Shown: positions 33,062-45,312 of the stretch, in pieces
Numbering within the stretch: the stretch's first letter is position 1
How the letters are laid out: each line of letters begins with the position of its first letter
Origin: Magnolia sinica
Taxonomy: Eukaryota > Streptophyta > Magnoliopsida > Magnoliales > Magnoliaceae
DNA: 64,000 bases
Reading direction: 5' to 3'
NCBI RefSeq assembly: GCF_029962835.1
Contig: NC_080582.1
Location: 21,894,032-21,958,031, forward strand
Position numbers and translations under genes: made by a program
Notes under the pieces: generated by a model
Seen by the model: the letters and a program-made list of their open reading frames with translations, nothing else
Told to the model about the DNA's origin: nothing
Databases searched by the model: none

Positions 33062-33597
33062 AGTCTATGCCTTTCCCGTCGACATCAAGTTGAGGCGAAG
33101 GTTTAGGATATGCCTCACATCCCTAAGAACCAATGTGCAGCCCACATCAATTTTCATATAAATATCACCGACCCCTACGATCTTCGATACGCCAGAATTT
33201 TCTATCTTCACGGTCCCATAGTCACCTGACTTGTAGCTTGTGAAGAAGTCCCTGCGTGGAGTCGCATGAAAAGAGGCTCCCGAGTCTATCACCCAGTCGG
33301 TGTCCTGACTCGTAGCCGTGAGACATACATCATGATCTGAAGAAAGAATAACTACAACATCGCCATCTGAAGTGACCGTAGTGGAATCTGATTTATCTTC
33401 CTTCTCCTTTCCTTTTCCTTTCTTGTCGTTCTTAGCCTTATGACATTCATGCTTGTAGTGGCCCTTCTTACCACAATTCCGCATTCAACATCTTTTCTGT
33501 TACTCGACTTGCCTCTTGATTTATCTCAGGCCTTCCCGCCCTTTCTGTTCTTTCCTCTCCCCCGTTCCTGTGTCACAAGGGCCTCTTGTTGAGTAGA
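33062..33597 (-). pseudogene. Copia gag zinc knuckle and protease; integrase deleted
   Basis: Minus strand. A basic linker (ERGRGKNRKG near 33565) leads to a zinc knuckle (CGKKGHYKHEC near 33475-33445), then WVIDSGASFHAT (about 33300) with the catalytic Asp intact, and a complete protease up to LNLMSTGK (33070). The next readable residues belong to RT (EIFSPVV), so the whole integrase and the start of RT are missing. A short shared word around GAAAGGC at the join suggests a microhomology deletion, or template switching during reverse transcription. Confidence 0.88.
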
Positions 33598-36500
33598 TGT
33601 AACGTCCCAAAAAAATCTGTACAAAAACCCGAGTACCACCTTAGGCAGAAATCACCAAGGAACAAATCCTTTAGAAATTAGACGAAGAGTAATTAAGTGC
33701 TTAACTAAATCACTACTCGTATTAGCTTGAACCACTTTAAATAAGAACTGTAAGACCAAAAACATGCAGAATCATTGACACTACTTTACCCTGAAATCTA
33801 GAATCAATCTCTAATCCCGGTTGCTCTCGGGAGCACATCGAAACTCTGTATCGGACTTAGATCGCACGTTGAAAGTCCGATGACCGTGAAACTATACGAA
33901 TATGACCGCCTTACTAGACTTGACAACCACCTCGGAAATCAAGTCCTAATAGTACCCAGAAATGTACAACTTGAGCCCAAAGCAGAGTGTGTGAGAAACA
34001 CGAATATCTTTAGAAACTGAACCCAAACTTGAGTGAATTGAGTCGTTCGCTTGCAGGCCAAATGTAAGGATTCAAACCGTTAGAATCTGACCCAATTACA
34101 CCCTCGGATCAGGGAAAATTTCAAACATATGTTAGTGTACTTGTGGCCCTGATCGAATACCGGTGACCGTTGAACTGAAACTGGTCCTCCGCGGTCGATC
34201 TGTTAATCCAATCGGACCGAAAACTTAACTCGGCCTAGATCCATGGCCAGGGAGCTTAAGTCTGACCACATTCAGCAAAGGGGCCTCCAGAAGTGCTCCG
34301 TTGGACCGAAACAGTCCGTCTTTGGCTATAACCCAAGTATACCATGGCCCTGGGGCCATTCCCATCACTTTTGGGCCTATATAAGGGCCTTAAACCCTCT
34401 CTCTCCGTTGCCATACGAATTCCTAAACCCTAAAGAGAGGAAAGAGAAGAAAGAGAAGGAAAGAGAGAGAAAGTGTGAGAGAGAGTTGGAGTTACTCCTG
34501 GGATTCGATCCCTGCCGCTCCACGTGCTTAACCACCACGTTTGTATCGCTATACCGGCGATTCCGGTTCCATACTTGGGTAAGAAATCTTAACCCTAATT
34601 GGTTTTAGGGATTTGAGTAGAGTAAAGGATGAAATAACTAACCTATTTCGTGCTGCATGTTGTCCTTTTGCCGTAAACAAAGACATCGTGTTCAAACTAA
34701 GCATGTTACGAGTCTATCGGCGAAAGGTGCAGACTATAAATGTTTAGGTTATTGTTTTCAAGGCTTTCAATGTCAGTTAATGATTTATGACTGAATTGAT
34801 TGCTTAGATATGATGTCTTCCTTATATTACATATATATGTAAAACTATGTTGTTTTCAATGCATTCCAAGTGTTTGTTGAAATGTTTGAATGAATGTGGA
34901 GTTATGATTTGTGCATGCCATGACTATTGATTGCAAATACATGATTTTTGTATACGTGGCATCTCCTTTGTGAAAGGATTTGCTATAATATGTGTTTTAA
35001 CTAAGTTATTACCTGTATGTAATATGTGTGGTCTAAGTGTTTGATAAAATGCCTCAATGAGGAAATACTTGTTGAAATGCATGTAATGAGGGTGTTGAGA
35101 TAGGATTCTCAATTCCTTTAACTATGGCTATAGTTTCCTTTATGTAACCTATATTACTACAACGTGCTGTATGGTTGAAATGCCTAAGTATGCTAACATG
35201 TACCCTATGTGTTTGTTGAAATGCTCATATGAGATTTGTATTTGATTTCAGTTGCCACATGCTGTTTTGGCTTACTATATGTGAATGTTATTGTTAGGAA
35301 TGTGAGTGGGGCTACGACGAAGTCCAGGCAATCGGTAATAATTCCTGTTGGAGTAGTTGAGCTAGTCTCACTACAAGTGATACGTTCAGTGAATCCGAGT
35401 CGTACGATGATTGTCGACAGTGGTTAGCACTCCATGTCGAATAATTCAGCGTATGCTTGTACCAATCGAACTTACCAAGTAACCCGATTTGTCTAACGTA
35501 TGCACATCATATATAGACGCTACTGCTTGAATCTAAGGTACTAAACTCACCAGTGAAAACTCCTTTAACCTTGGTACCTCGATCTGCTAAGATTCATGAG
35601 CCAGGCATGGAGGTATGGGACACCGTAGTCAAGCTGTCGACCTACGCTTGGTTGACGAGCCTCCCCATAGTGACCAGTGAGTAACCCAAACTCGCGAGCC
35701 GAATACGGCTGTATGGGACACTGTATTCGAGCTGTCGGCCTACCCTTGCGCAGCCTAGCTGTGGTCGCCAGTCGGGTTGATGACAAGCCTTCGAAAATAG
35801 ACTGCCAGTTGGTAGAGTGTAGGTGGTAGTGACCTCGAGTGTACTCTTAGACTGTGTTGAGGCGACGAGTCTTTCCGTAGCAACCAGAGTACAAACTAAG
35901 CCTACACTGATCAGGTGACGAGCCCTTTGTAGTGACCTAGAACCGCAACATCGTATGAGAGTTGCTAGGACTAACGACCCTAGAATGGATCATTGTTTGA
36001 GAATTGATATAAGGGAGGTACCTTAGCTTCCCAATCCTGTTGTATGAATAAACCTAAGTAAGAACCTGGCTAATCACGTGCATGCACCACATTACGTGTG
36101 TGTTTGGCGTAGCAGGTCAAGCACTGAGGAAGGGTTGCATGCCGCGATCGTGAGATGAAGTCGCTGAGGGAGAGTAGGCGAGGGCATGCATCATTATTTC
36201 ATATCATTCTTGTATTAATAAGAGTACTTAGGACCTGATTGTTGTATTACGTTATCATTACTGCTTGACTGAATTGATAACATGTTAACCTTTACTTTAT
36301 TGTTCCATTGAGTTGATCACTCACTCCCACGTTACGGGACGGTGTTTTAAACACCCACCAGACGCTGTTTTAGTTTCAGATGATGGCGATGCGTATGAGG
36401 CGGAGCCGGACTTTTATGATGATGAGGAGGGTTTCTCCTATATGCAGCTATCAGGCGGGTCTATGTAGACCATGTTCTGATCGACGGGTTACAGGGATGC

Positions 36501-36838
36501 TGATTAGATGCCATTACACTTGTTATTTTGCACCTTTGGAACACCCATGTATCTTCATTTTGTTCATTTTTGGAGTATACATGTATATATTTTACCTGAA
36601 ATCATGTTCACACTCTGGAGACTTACAATAGTTTATATATTTTATATATTTATCACAGTCTTCCGCTTGCGAAAGTTAACTATCTCTGGAGTATGATATG
36701 TTGTTTTGGTATAATCTCACTCATGTTTAATGCACTAATATGAACAACATTCAATCATCATTATCTATGTTGCATAAGTGATGCGTTGGAACTCGGGAGC
36801 TGAGCTTCTACTCGACCCCCGATTTTCAGAGCGTTACA
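33598..36838 (+). mobile_element. Probable 3.2 kb solo LTR (gypsy, Tekay-like) inside the copia element
   Basis: Begins TGTAACG and ends CGTTACA, a 7 bp terminal inverted repeat, and is flanked by perfect 5 bp repeats GTAGA (33593-33597 and 36839-36843). No coding domain inside. A TATA box at 34378-34385 is followed by a transcript-like CT/AG-rich leader, so the LTR reads on the + strand. Internal degenerate repeats with GGGACACCGTA/GGGACACTGTA words lie at 35590-35940. TGTAAC ends and great length resemble Tekay/Del LTRs. Confidence 0.78.
34378..34385 (+). promoter_or_regulatory. TATA box of the solo LTR
   Basis: TATATAAG in GGCC-rich surroundings, upstream of a CT-rich stretch fitting a start region. 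Confidence 0.55.
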
Positions 36839-36843
36839 GTAGA

Positions 36844-37416
36844 CCCCTAAGACTTCCTCCTTGTCTCCTCATTGAAGAAACAACTAGTCACCTGTTCCAT
36901 GGATATCTTTCCGTCTCGCGCGGAGTTACTTAGAGACACCACCAATGTCTCTCAACTGCCAGGCAATGAACTAAGCAATAGTAAAGCATGCAATTCATCA
37001 TCCAGGACCATCTTCATAGCGGAGAGCTGGTTCACTATATTACTGACCTCATTCATGTGCTCGCCCACAGAACCACCATCCTTGAACTTGAGATTCATAA
37101 ATTGCCTTATCAGAAAATTTTTATCACCGGCTGTCTTCCTCTCATACAGCCCTTCTAGTTTTAGCCATAGGCTAGCGGCTAAGGTTTCCGTAAACACATG
37201 GTGGAATACGGAATCGTACAACCATTGTCTAATAAACCCCACCGCCTTTCGGTCTATCTTCTTCCAATCATCATCATACATATCCTTGGATTTTGCTGAT
37301 ATACCTAAAATTGGAGAATATAGGTCCTTGTAATAAAGCAAGTCCTCCATCTTAGTCATCCATATGGTCCAGTTAGAACCATTGAGGTTGATCATCCTTG
37401 ATGAGCCACCTTCCAT
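36844..37416 (-). pseudogene. Copia gag
   Basis: Minus-strand frame starting ATG at 37416, about 40 bases after the PBS: MEGGSSRMINLNGSNWTIWM, then DRKAVGFIRQWLYDSV, WLKLEGLYERKTAGDKNFLI and HMNEVSNIVNQL, the UBN2-type capsid region of Ty1/copia elements. It remains open to 36952 and then continues with SMEQVTSCFFNEE near 36900. The solo LTR interrupts the frame before the zinc knuckle. Confidence 0.88.
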
Positions 37417-37453
37417 AATTCCAAACCGATCCTATCCGTTCAATGAACTTAGC

Positions 37454-37466
37454 TTTGATACCACTT
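37454..37466 (-). other. Copia primer binding site
   Basis: On the minus strand TGGTATCAAAGCT follows the 5' LTR end directly, complementary to initiator tRNA-Met. Confidence 0.85.
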
Positions 37467-37831
37467 TGTTGGGGGCCTTGCACAAAACCTTAGGATCTAG
37501 CCCTCCAGAACAAACCAGAATTATGGGATAATAAAAGCAATGAAATAAATCAAAGCATCAACTACACACCACACAAGAGATTTTTACTTGGAAAACCCTC
37601 AAAGAAGGTAAAAACCACGGGACCTCGTCCATATCAACAATCCACTATGAAGTAGAACGTTACAACTGATCACAAGCACACCTTGCTATGATCAAACCTT
37701 CATCACTTATGCAGGAGTGGATAAATAGTAAGAGAAACAAAGAAAACTGAGAGATCTCACCTATTACGAGGACATAGAAGCGTTGAGATATGGTAGATCA
37801 CCTCCACGAACATAACCTCCCTTCGACAAGC

Positions 37832-37875
<44 letters not shown>

Positions 37876-38247
37876 CTTTGATAACCCTCTTGTGTTTTTC
37901 CTTCACACATCATACCCTAGAAAAACCCTAGAGACCCCTTTTTATAGTTTTAGGAAACTCCCTTCCGCATCCCGGTTGCGAAAGGACTTACGACACGAAA
38001 TCCAAGTAAAATCGCGAAACGAATCTGCGTAACTACGACTGGTCGTGCGCCACCCACGACCAGTTGAGCGCCACTTACGACTGGTCGAGCGCCACCTACG
38101 ACCAGTCGAGCACCCCGAAGAAAAATAGTCCGAACTCGCTGGACTTTGAGTCGAGTCACGACTCGACTCCACGACTAGTCGAACACCAGCCCATGACCGG
38201 TCGAGCAGGGCTCATGACCGGTCGAGCACGGGACAAAAATCCCATCA
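37467..38247 (-). repeat. 5' LTR of the copia element
   Basis: Copy of 31024-31739, longer because of a CT run at 37835-37871, four instead of three 21 bp units (38035-38110) and an extra ATGACCGGTCGAGCA-type unit near 38195-38228. Confidence 0.9.
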
Positions 38248-38615
38248 AGAGGTTTCCTGAGTTGAGAAGAAACGGAGATCCCCAGTTCCGCTGCAATTTC
38301 TCTACTCGGCGGGGGGAAAAAAGGGACCAGAGAGTGTTTGGCAAGGAGAGAAAGCCACCATTTCACCTCAGATATGACCTCCACCGCCGAAATAGGCTTC
38401 CCGGCTCGAGCTCCGTGCAGTGCATCAAACATTTTCTCATAATCAAAGCTAACAAATTTTTCTTAAAGAAGAAAGCCATGTAATATGCCTCCCAAAAGGT
38501 AACAAAAGCGTGCAGTGATTTCTTGAGCCAGAGGGAGATTAGCTCTTGAGTGCGAAGGCAAAAGGAAGCTTGATTGCAAGACCCACCTGTTGGCAGGGAT
38601 GAAAGTAAGCCTCAG

Positions 38616-39088
38616 TGATCTAACAGTGACAAGTGGAATGACTCTTAATCAATGGATAAAATTTAGTCAAGAGATAATAGGCTAATATTTCCAAAAACAT
38701 GTTTACTCAAATACATCTGCATATTGCATTATGATAGATACATTGGGACTTGAGCCTTTAAACGCCAGCCATCTTTCAATGATCCAAACTGTTTACATGA
38801 CAAGTCTCACTTCGTACCGTGGAAAGATAACAAATAGAAACTAGAGATTTGATTACTTCAACCCTTTAAGAATTTGCCTCTTCTGCTTAGATGTTTGAAC
38901 ATGAATGGTCACTATCACTTTTATATTAATAATGGATTAAAATTTTCAATCTGAGAGTTGTTATGGGCACCAAGGCATTTAAGAGAGTCTTATCAAATAA
39001 ACAATCTGGATCATTGAAAAAGGCTCAAATCTAACAACTATAGTCCTCACATATCTTAATTTAGTAAGTTGAGATGTCTTGGAGCGAA
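38616..39088. other. Unassigned sequence
   Basis: AT-rich, no feature recognised. Confidence 0.4.
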
Positions 39089-39180
39089 CACTACAACAAG
39101 ACGGGGTATTACCAACGCATTTTTAATGTGTTTTTTCCTGCGCCCAAAACATAGCATCGGCAAAAGGCGCTAATATAAAA
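39089..39180 (+). repeat. CACTA-like terminus
   Basis: CACTACAACAAGACGGGG opens a tract with GGTATTACCAACGC..TTTAATGTG..GCGCCC words, typical of CACTA ends and subterminal repeats. A similar tract in the same orientation is at 42466-42520. Confidence 0.5.
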
Positions 39181-39424
39181 TGAAAAACCCTACTCACAGT
39201 CCCTTTATATTCTCTCTTCCTCCCTCTTGTGTCTGATCCTTTCCCTCTCCCTCTCGGCCCCCTATCCTTCTCTCTGTCTCTCTCTGGTTTGCATTGCTGG
39301 TAGCACAAGCCACCCGCTCTTGCCCCGCTCTCTCACTCTCTCTCGTCTTCTCCTTTCTTTGAGATGCAACAATGGCTTCCTTGATTAGAGAAGGCTGGGT
39401 TCTTTTATGAAATCCTAACCAAAA

Positions 39425-39479
<55 letters not shown>

Positions 39480-42400
39480 TGCTATGCCTGAACTGAATCT
39501 CCTAAAACCTTATTCACATTCCAACTCTGCATGCCTGAATTGAAGAGACTGCTCAGGTATTTTTCCTGTCTCTTTTAATCTTTAATGGCTTTGTTTGTTT
39601 ACTTGATTGGATTTGGAATTTTACAGGCCACTTATTTCTACACAAAGCATGCTTGTATAGAATCTGAGCTACTTATCTGGTGGGTCGCACCATTGTACTA
39701 GTTCAAATGTGTTTGATGAAATTAATGTCAGCAACAAGCATTTCATGTGTTTGATGAAATTCTTGAAACAAATGTGTGTAATTTTTAGGCCACCTGGTTC
39801 AAATAGTGGAGCACACCTGAGTTCTGGGGGATGACTCCAACAAAAGCAAAGTGAGGAATGATGTTTTGGTTGGTGTCTTGGATGGGGTAATGAGTCTTTT
39901 AGAGACTTCCAGTGAATCATTGCAGTCTTTACTTGGCCACCTCTCACGTCATGCTCTTCCATGATAAAAAAATTTGTTCATAGTTTATCCATCACACTTT
40001 CCCATTTATTGTTGTCGTTCTTCTTCGGATAACTCAGAATTCTATTTGAGCCAGCTCATTCACATTTTACAACAGTTTGGCATGAATGCTGCCCATGCCT
40101 GCTAGTCCATGGGGTTGTTAGCTCACTGAAATTGCTAATTGTAAACCTACATGGCACTCCTGTCCTTACCTCTATGAAAATATATTCATTTTCTTTCCTT
40201 TTTCTTTTTCCTTTTTTCCCCTTTTTTCCCTGAGTTGATTCATGTTTGTTTTTTTTTTTTGGCATTTTTAAACTCTTCATTTTTTCAGAATATATTTTAA
40301 GATGCCCTTTATGGATTGCCTCAGTAACTTATATTCAGGAAAGGCTGCCCATTAGCATTAACTAGTACGCAGGATGGAAACCGTGTCTTTAGGGTTTCCT
40401 TTTTTCCTTTTATTTAACAGGTCCAAAGTATGGCAGTGACATCATTTGCTTATGACACGGTATGACATTTATAACCTTGATTTTGTTCCCCATCTTGATT
40501 TATACTGGAAGTTGTCTAGAACTTTTTATCCCTATTTTAAAACATCTTTATAAGTTCAATGAATTTCTTCATCTGGTTTGGTTCAAGGTTCATGTTGATC
40601 CAAAGAAAGTTTATATTGTTGCCTACCAGTGATATTAAAAGAAGATTTGTTCATTATTGTTTTCGGTCACAAATTGTCGGAATGAAAACATTGCAACTTT
40701 TTTTTTTGTTGATTAGCACATTGCAATGAACTTTGGCTTCCTATAAGTATAAATGTCTTTATTTCAAAATGTGAGAACCAGTAGAATGAAACATAAGTTG
40801 ACTGTCATTACCCTTATATTGCCTCACAATAATAAATAGGATAGACAATATTATTCTTTCTTTGGATTCTTCAGTATGTCGACTGGTAGAGTCCTATGAT
40901 CGGAGCACTGGATGACCAATATCCACTTGGAGGGAGCTGGACCAATAGGAACATTTTAATTGTTGGTTGAGCTTTCTGCATCAACTAGTTGCTGAAATTC
41001 AAACCCAATCCTTGTACCTAAGTGTTTGTTTTGGGCATTCAACTATGAGAAATAGATTATCTATATAATAACTTTCGTGGTGGAAGGAACTCTTTTGGGC
41101 CGTCAGGCAACATGGATTTGGATTTTGAATTAAGAAGCCAAATCCTAGATTTTCAAACCCTGATTTTTCATTCTTTCAGTCTTGTTTGATAGCCTGGATT
41201 TTCAATCCTGTGGAATCTAGAAATTTTGTTTGGCATCCAGGATTTTGGGCCTTAAAGAGGAGGAGAGAGCAGTTATGACAGATATGATTAAAAATCCCGG
41301 ATTTTGCACCCCACCTTTTCTCTTGAATTTAAAAAGGTGCCCTTTTGAAAATCCAAGTTGTATTTGAAATCCAGGATTTTGGGGGGTGCTAAAAATGATT
41401 TAGATCGAAAATCTTAGATTCCAATTCCTAAGTGCCAAATTCCATGCTAGCAAATGATAGCACCATGATAGTTTCTGTTTCTTTTCAATAACTTCAACCG
41501 AGAACAACTCCATGTTACACAATATTTTCTCAACATCACTGTCTTGAATTGGAAGTAGATGAACAATTTTTCATGAAAGCTTTCATCATCATCATCTAAG
41601 CCTGCTAATTGGGTCAGCTACATGAATCCTATTCCGCCATTCCACACTATCAAGGGCCATGACTTTAGAAGACCTTTGCTAATTTTAAATAATTTTGATT
41701 TGAATGATTACTTTTTGTGGACAGTTTGATCCATATGATTACATAATATATCCGAACTTGATGCCCATTAATGCAGGACCATGGACATTATAAAGGTGTT
41801 AGACTGGCATCAGTTGAGATCTATTTGGCCCATCAGCTAATCGTGGATCCATCTTTTACAGTTTGACCACTAGTCTTCCAGTAGCTTAGATTTGCAGCGT
41901 GGGAGTTATGAAAGTTCAAATACGAGATGTGTTAGACAAGGTTCAAAAGTCACTAGGGGAGTATGTAACACATGCAATTCCATACAGCAAGATTTTTCTA
42001 ACCTGAAGGTGGTTTTTCCTCCTAGATGTAAGTTCTGCTCCTACCTCTACTAGTCTATTTGTCCAAAACATACAGCTACAGTCCATGCCACTTGGATTTT
42101 TGCTTCTTTTACCAATACATTTTCTTTTGGCAACATGTATCCAATCACCAGTGTAGTATGTAACGTGCATGTGAATTTTTGGCTGGAAAATTCTCTTCCT
42201 GCAGCTTTGCATGCTGAGTAATTGACCTCAGTCTGAGCTCTCCAGTTAGGCAGCAATGTAGCAGTTTGTCGTCCATGCTTGTTAGTTTTACCACTCTTTG
42301 CATTCATAGATAAAATGAGCATTCCTAAAACTACACTCCCACAGTATGGCTGGAAAGTTGAGTTTGATCCACTTCTTTGTAGGGAACACAAGCGTCATGA

Positions 42401-44071
42401 TCCACACAACCAATGGGCCCAGCACGCCAACTAGGAAGATGTACATCATCGAGCACTTCAACAATATAGGTTATTGGCGATGCTTTTTAAACGTGTTTTT
42501 GCCGGCGCCCAGAACAATACATTGATTTTATGTGGCATCTTAGTTTCCTTCTTTTATTAGCCTTTATATAGATAGTTATTTGGTTTATGTAATGTTCTCT
42601 CTGGTTTATTTTAGAGAAACATTCACATTGTAAACATTCAATGGAACCTTATGCCTTCTTAGTGTTTAATTTTTTATTTTTTATTTTGGAGTTGCATAAG
42701 CTCTCTGGAGCAAACATGAATATCTTCTTTTATAAAAGCTTAATCATTATCATCATCAAACTTGATCTTTTAATGATTAAAACTGCATACCACATGACAT
42801 CTCTACTGTATATGATGCAAGAAGCGTTTGGCCAATTTTTCTAGTCCACTTTGAAAATTCCATAATGCAAAAGCTAGCACAAAAGCCTAAATGTCAAAGT
42901 TGATAGTTTTGAACTGCCGATGCTAAGTAGAAGAGACAGTTTCTTTTGTTCTTGCAAAAGGAGAAAAGAAAAAAGAAAAAGAAAGTTCCTAGTCTGGAAT
43001 GCAGAACTGATAGAACTACCTATGCTTGTAAAAGTAACTCATCAGCAATATTCCTTGGGACTGCCTGTTCTTCATTCAGATGCGATTCCATACGAATGTT
43101 TGTCCTCCCATTGCAGTGTTATGAGTGAACAACGGTCAAATGGGAATCCCTTGATTCCAGTGCTGCAGAAAGCTGTTGTCTTAAGGAAGCAACTGTCTTC
43201 TGCAATCCTTCACACTCACAGATATGATTTACCAAAATGGAAGCCACGTGTTACTATTTGATTCCCTCCATCAATTTAGCTTTAGATGCATTTGCAATAA
43301 CAATAATAGTTCTTCTATTTTACCTTTTGATGCAGCTGCTCTTGGATTACTCTGTAATCTGCAGTTTTGACTTAAAATAAATGAAATGACAATTCTAGTT
43401 GTGCCCTGACTAAGGTGAGGTTGGCTGATCTTAAAAAATAAAACCTTTTTTCCTGTTGTAATAAGTGTCTTTAGACCCTTCTGCATGGCTTGTTCTCTCT
43501 GTTTATAAAGCCTATACGGTAGTATGGAGTTCAAACTTAATTAGGACTTTTCTATTTTGGTAACAAAAGGAAAGAAATTAATTGCCAACTGCTGTCAAAA
43601 TAAGTAAGAATTGAAGTAGGAAAAGGACTCAACTATTCAATGCATTAAACTATATGGACTGTACAAGCCCTGCAGTTTGGACTGGGATTAGATCCGCACA
43701 GTGGGACAACACATGGTTCCCACATAATGACGTAAATGCATCTTGTGCTATCCAGTTGTAATGGGTCAAAAATGTGATTGAAACTATTGATCAGGCCCCT
43801 GGATAGATTTGATGGCCTGATTTGTCAATCCTTTAGGATGTGCTCTTGAATCAGTGAAACACCATCGTCTATACATACCATTTTCTTCTAGGAAATTTGG
43901 AGATGTTTCCTTAACTATTAACATGACTTGGTGTTCTTGTTATCTCATCATATTTGCCCACTTTCAAGTTTTGCTTCTGTACTCAAAAGCTTTAACTGAG
44001 GTGATTAATTGTCTTCACACTGTTTACACCTTCTATGATTACTGGTATTGATCATGTTCCTTTGGCTCTAG
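39181..44071. other. Mostly non-coding interior of a CACTA-like region
   Basis: Holds a promoter/leader-like CT-rich stretch (39205-39350), an (AG)n run and long AT-rich sequence. Frames at 42050-42391 (minus) and 42920-43261 (plus) are open but I recognise no family. Probably captured intron and leader sequence. Confidence 0.4.
39427..39476. repeat. (AG)n microsatellite
   Basis: About 25 GA units. Confidence 0.97.
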
Positions 44072-44275
44072 GTAATTGATTCCAAAACTCAGCAAAGCAG
44101 GCTCTTCCCATTTCTGGCTTCGGCCTGTGCTTTCAGGTTTGTTGGTGAGTGATTGAAATGGCTGTACACGGATGTGAAAGAGATTGCAAGCGATTGATTT
44201 CTCAACATTGCCTGAGGCTCATGCATGCACTGCTAGTTTTGAAGTCTTTGACAAACACTGCGACTATTGTATGTA
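44072..44275 (+). pseudogene. Peroxisomal acyl-CoA oxidase exon fragment
   Basis: After a CTCTAG acceptor the frame reads VIDSKTQQSRLFPFLASACA then FRFVGE, a stop (TGA at 44150-44152 where the family has Trp), LKWLYTDVKE, and after a one-base shift DFSTLPEAHACTA. This is the C-terminal helical region of plant acyl-CoA oxidases, which catalyse the first step of peroxisomal beta-oxidation. The stop and frameshift, and the absence of other ACX exons, make it a relic. It lies between CACTA-like ends at 39089 and 45289. Confidence 0.82.
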
Positions 44276-45288
44276 ACTGAGTCCCCTTGAAGTATGCAAT
44301 TAGTTTAAAAGTATGGTTGGTTTAAATCACTATTTGTTTACTGCTACTGTTTTCTACTTTACTGTATGCATTATCTGTGAGTACTTCCTCTACTTTGGGT
44401 TTCATCATGGTATGGAATATCTTGAAACTTTTAGAGGCTCCTTCATGTTTTGTTTCTTATGTTTTGGAAGAGAGCTTTATGTTTCACACTCTTGTTCCCT
44501 CTTCATGATTAACTTCCTTTGCAGATTCTTCATGTGCATATTCCTCTATTCACTATCTTCTACAAAGTATTTGTATCCAAGGATAAATTAGTACATCTAC
44601 TTTTTTGAATGGGGTTAGTATATGCTTGAAATTAAGTTTGTGCAGAAAAAAGTTGATTTAGAAATATGATCACGAGTAATGATACCTGTGTGCAGACAGG
44701 TAAAGCATTGAAGAAGACTTTGGATAGATTTAATGCTAATGGTAGCTAACAACAAAAAAGAAACCTAGTGGAAACAAAAAAGAAACCTAGTGGAAACAAA
44801 ATAGAAACCTACTGGAAGCTAATAGTTGTCTTGCAGTAGGCATAAGAATTTTCATTAATTCAGCATCTTTTGGTTTCAGCAAGATAAGGCTGTTGGTTGA
44901 AGAGGAACAAAACTTTTTATTATTCTATTTTATCTGATTTTATGAAACTGACTAACCTAAATCAAGTGATGAGTAGATTTAAATTTCTCCATCTATTTTT
45001 GCTACTAACTGCTAGGATTAGATTTCAGAATGTGATTTAAAAACTTGGTATTAAGATTAGAAATTTATGGCGTGAGTGCCTTGCTTTTGCTTTTGCTGAA
45101 CTTGATAGATGAGGAACTTGTTAATTTTGTTGGACTGATGGAACCGCTTCATGGCTATGGTCTCTTCGGGGGTTATGACTGAAGGGTTTGGAATCTTGAT
45201 AGATTGTGCTGCTTTTTGGTTAAGTTGATCTAATTTTCTATTTCCACTGCTCCCCTATCTACATTGGATCTCATTCATTGCATATAAG
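44276..45288. other. Unassigned sequence
   Basis: AT-rich. A threefold repeat of AAACCTAGTGGAAACAAAA-type units occurs at 44758-44815. No gene. Confidence 0.4.
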
Positions 45289-45312
45289 CACTACAAGAAA
45301 TAACTGAAATGT
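45289..45312 (+). repeat. CACTA-like terminus
   Basis: CACTACAAGAAATAACTG is a classical CACTA left-end sequence. No partner end recognised. Confidence 0.45.

Larger units (their letters stand above)
31024..38247 (-). mobile_element. Ty1/copia LTR retrotransposon, integrase-deleted
   Basis: Two LTRs (31024-31739 and 37467-38247) flank minus-strand gag, protease, RT and RNase H. The PBS lies next to the right LTR and a purine tract next to the left LTR. The flanking 5 bp are AAAGG (31019-31023) and AGAGG (38248-38252), a one-mismatch target duplication. It interrupts a LINE and is itself interrupted by a probable solo LTR. Confidence 0.92.
29895..38615 (-). mobile_element. LINE (L1-type), truncated, split by a Ty1/copia insertion
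   Basis: Minus strand. The upstream part (38615 to 38253) has the reverse-transcriptase C-terminal and linker region with PLAQEITARF-like and FDALHGARAGKPIS blocks. The copia element occupies 31024-38247. The downstream part (31023 to about 30480) resumes with KLNVDGSARGNLGLSGGGGV, ELHAVHDGLAFC, IIVVESDSKLVMDFLN and REGNEPADGMARLGS, the RNase H domain. Stops are present near 30720 and 30650. The 3' end has an AATAAA-containing tail near 29895-29950. Confidence 0.85.
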
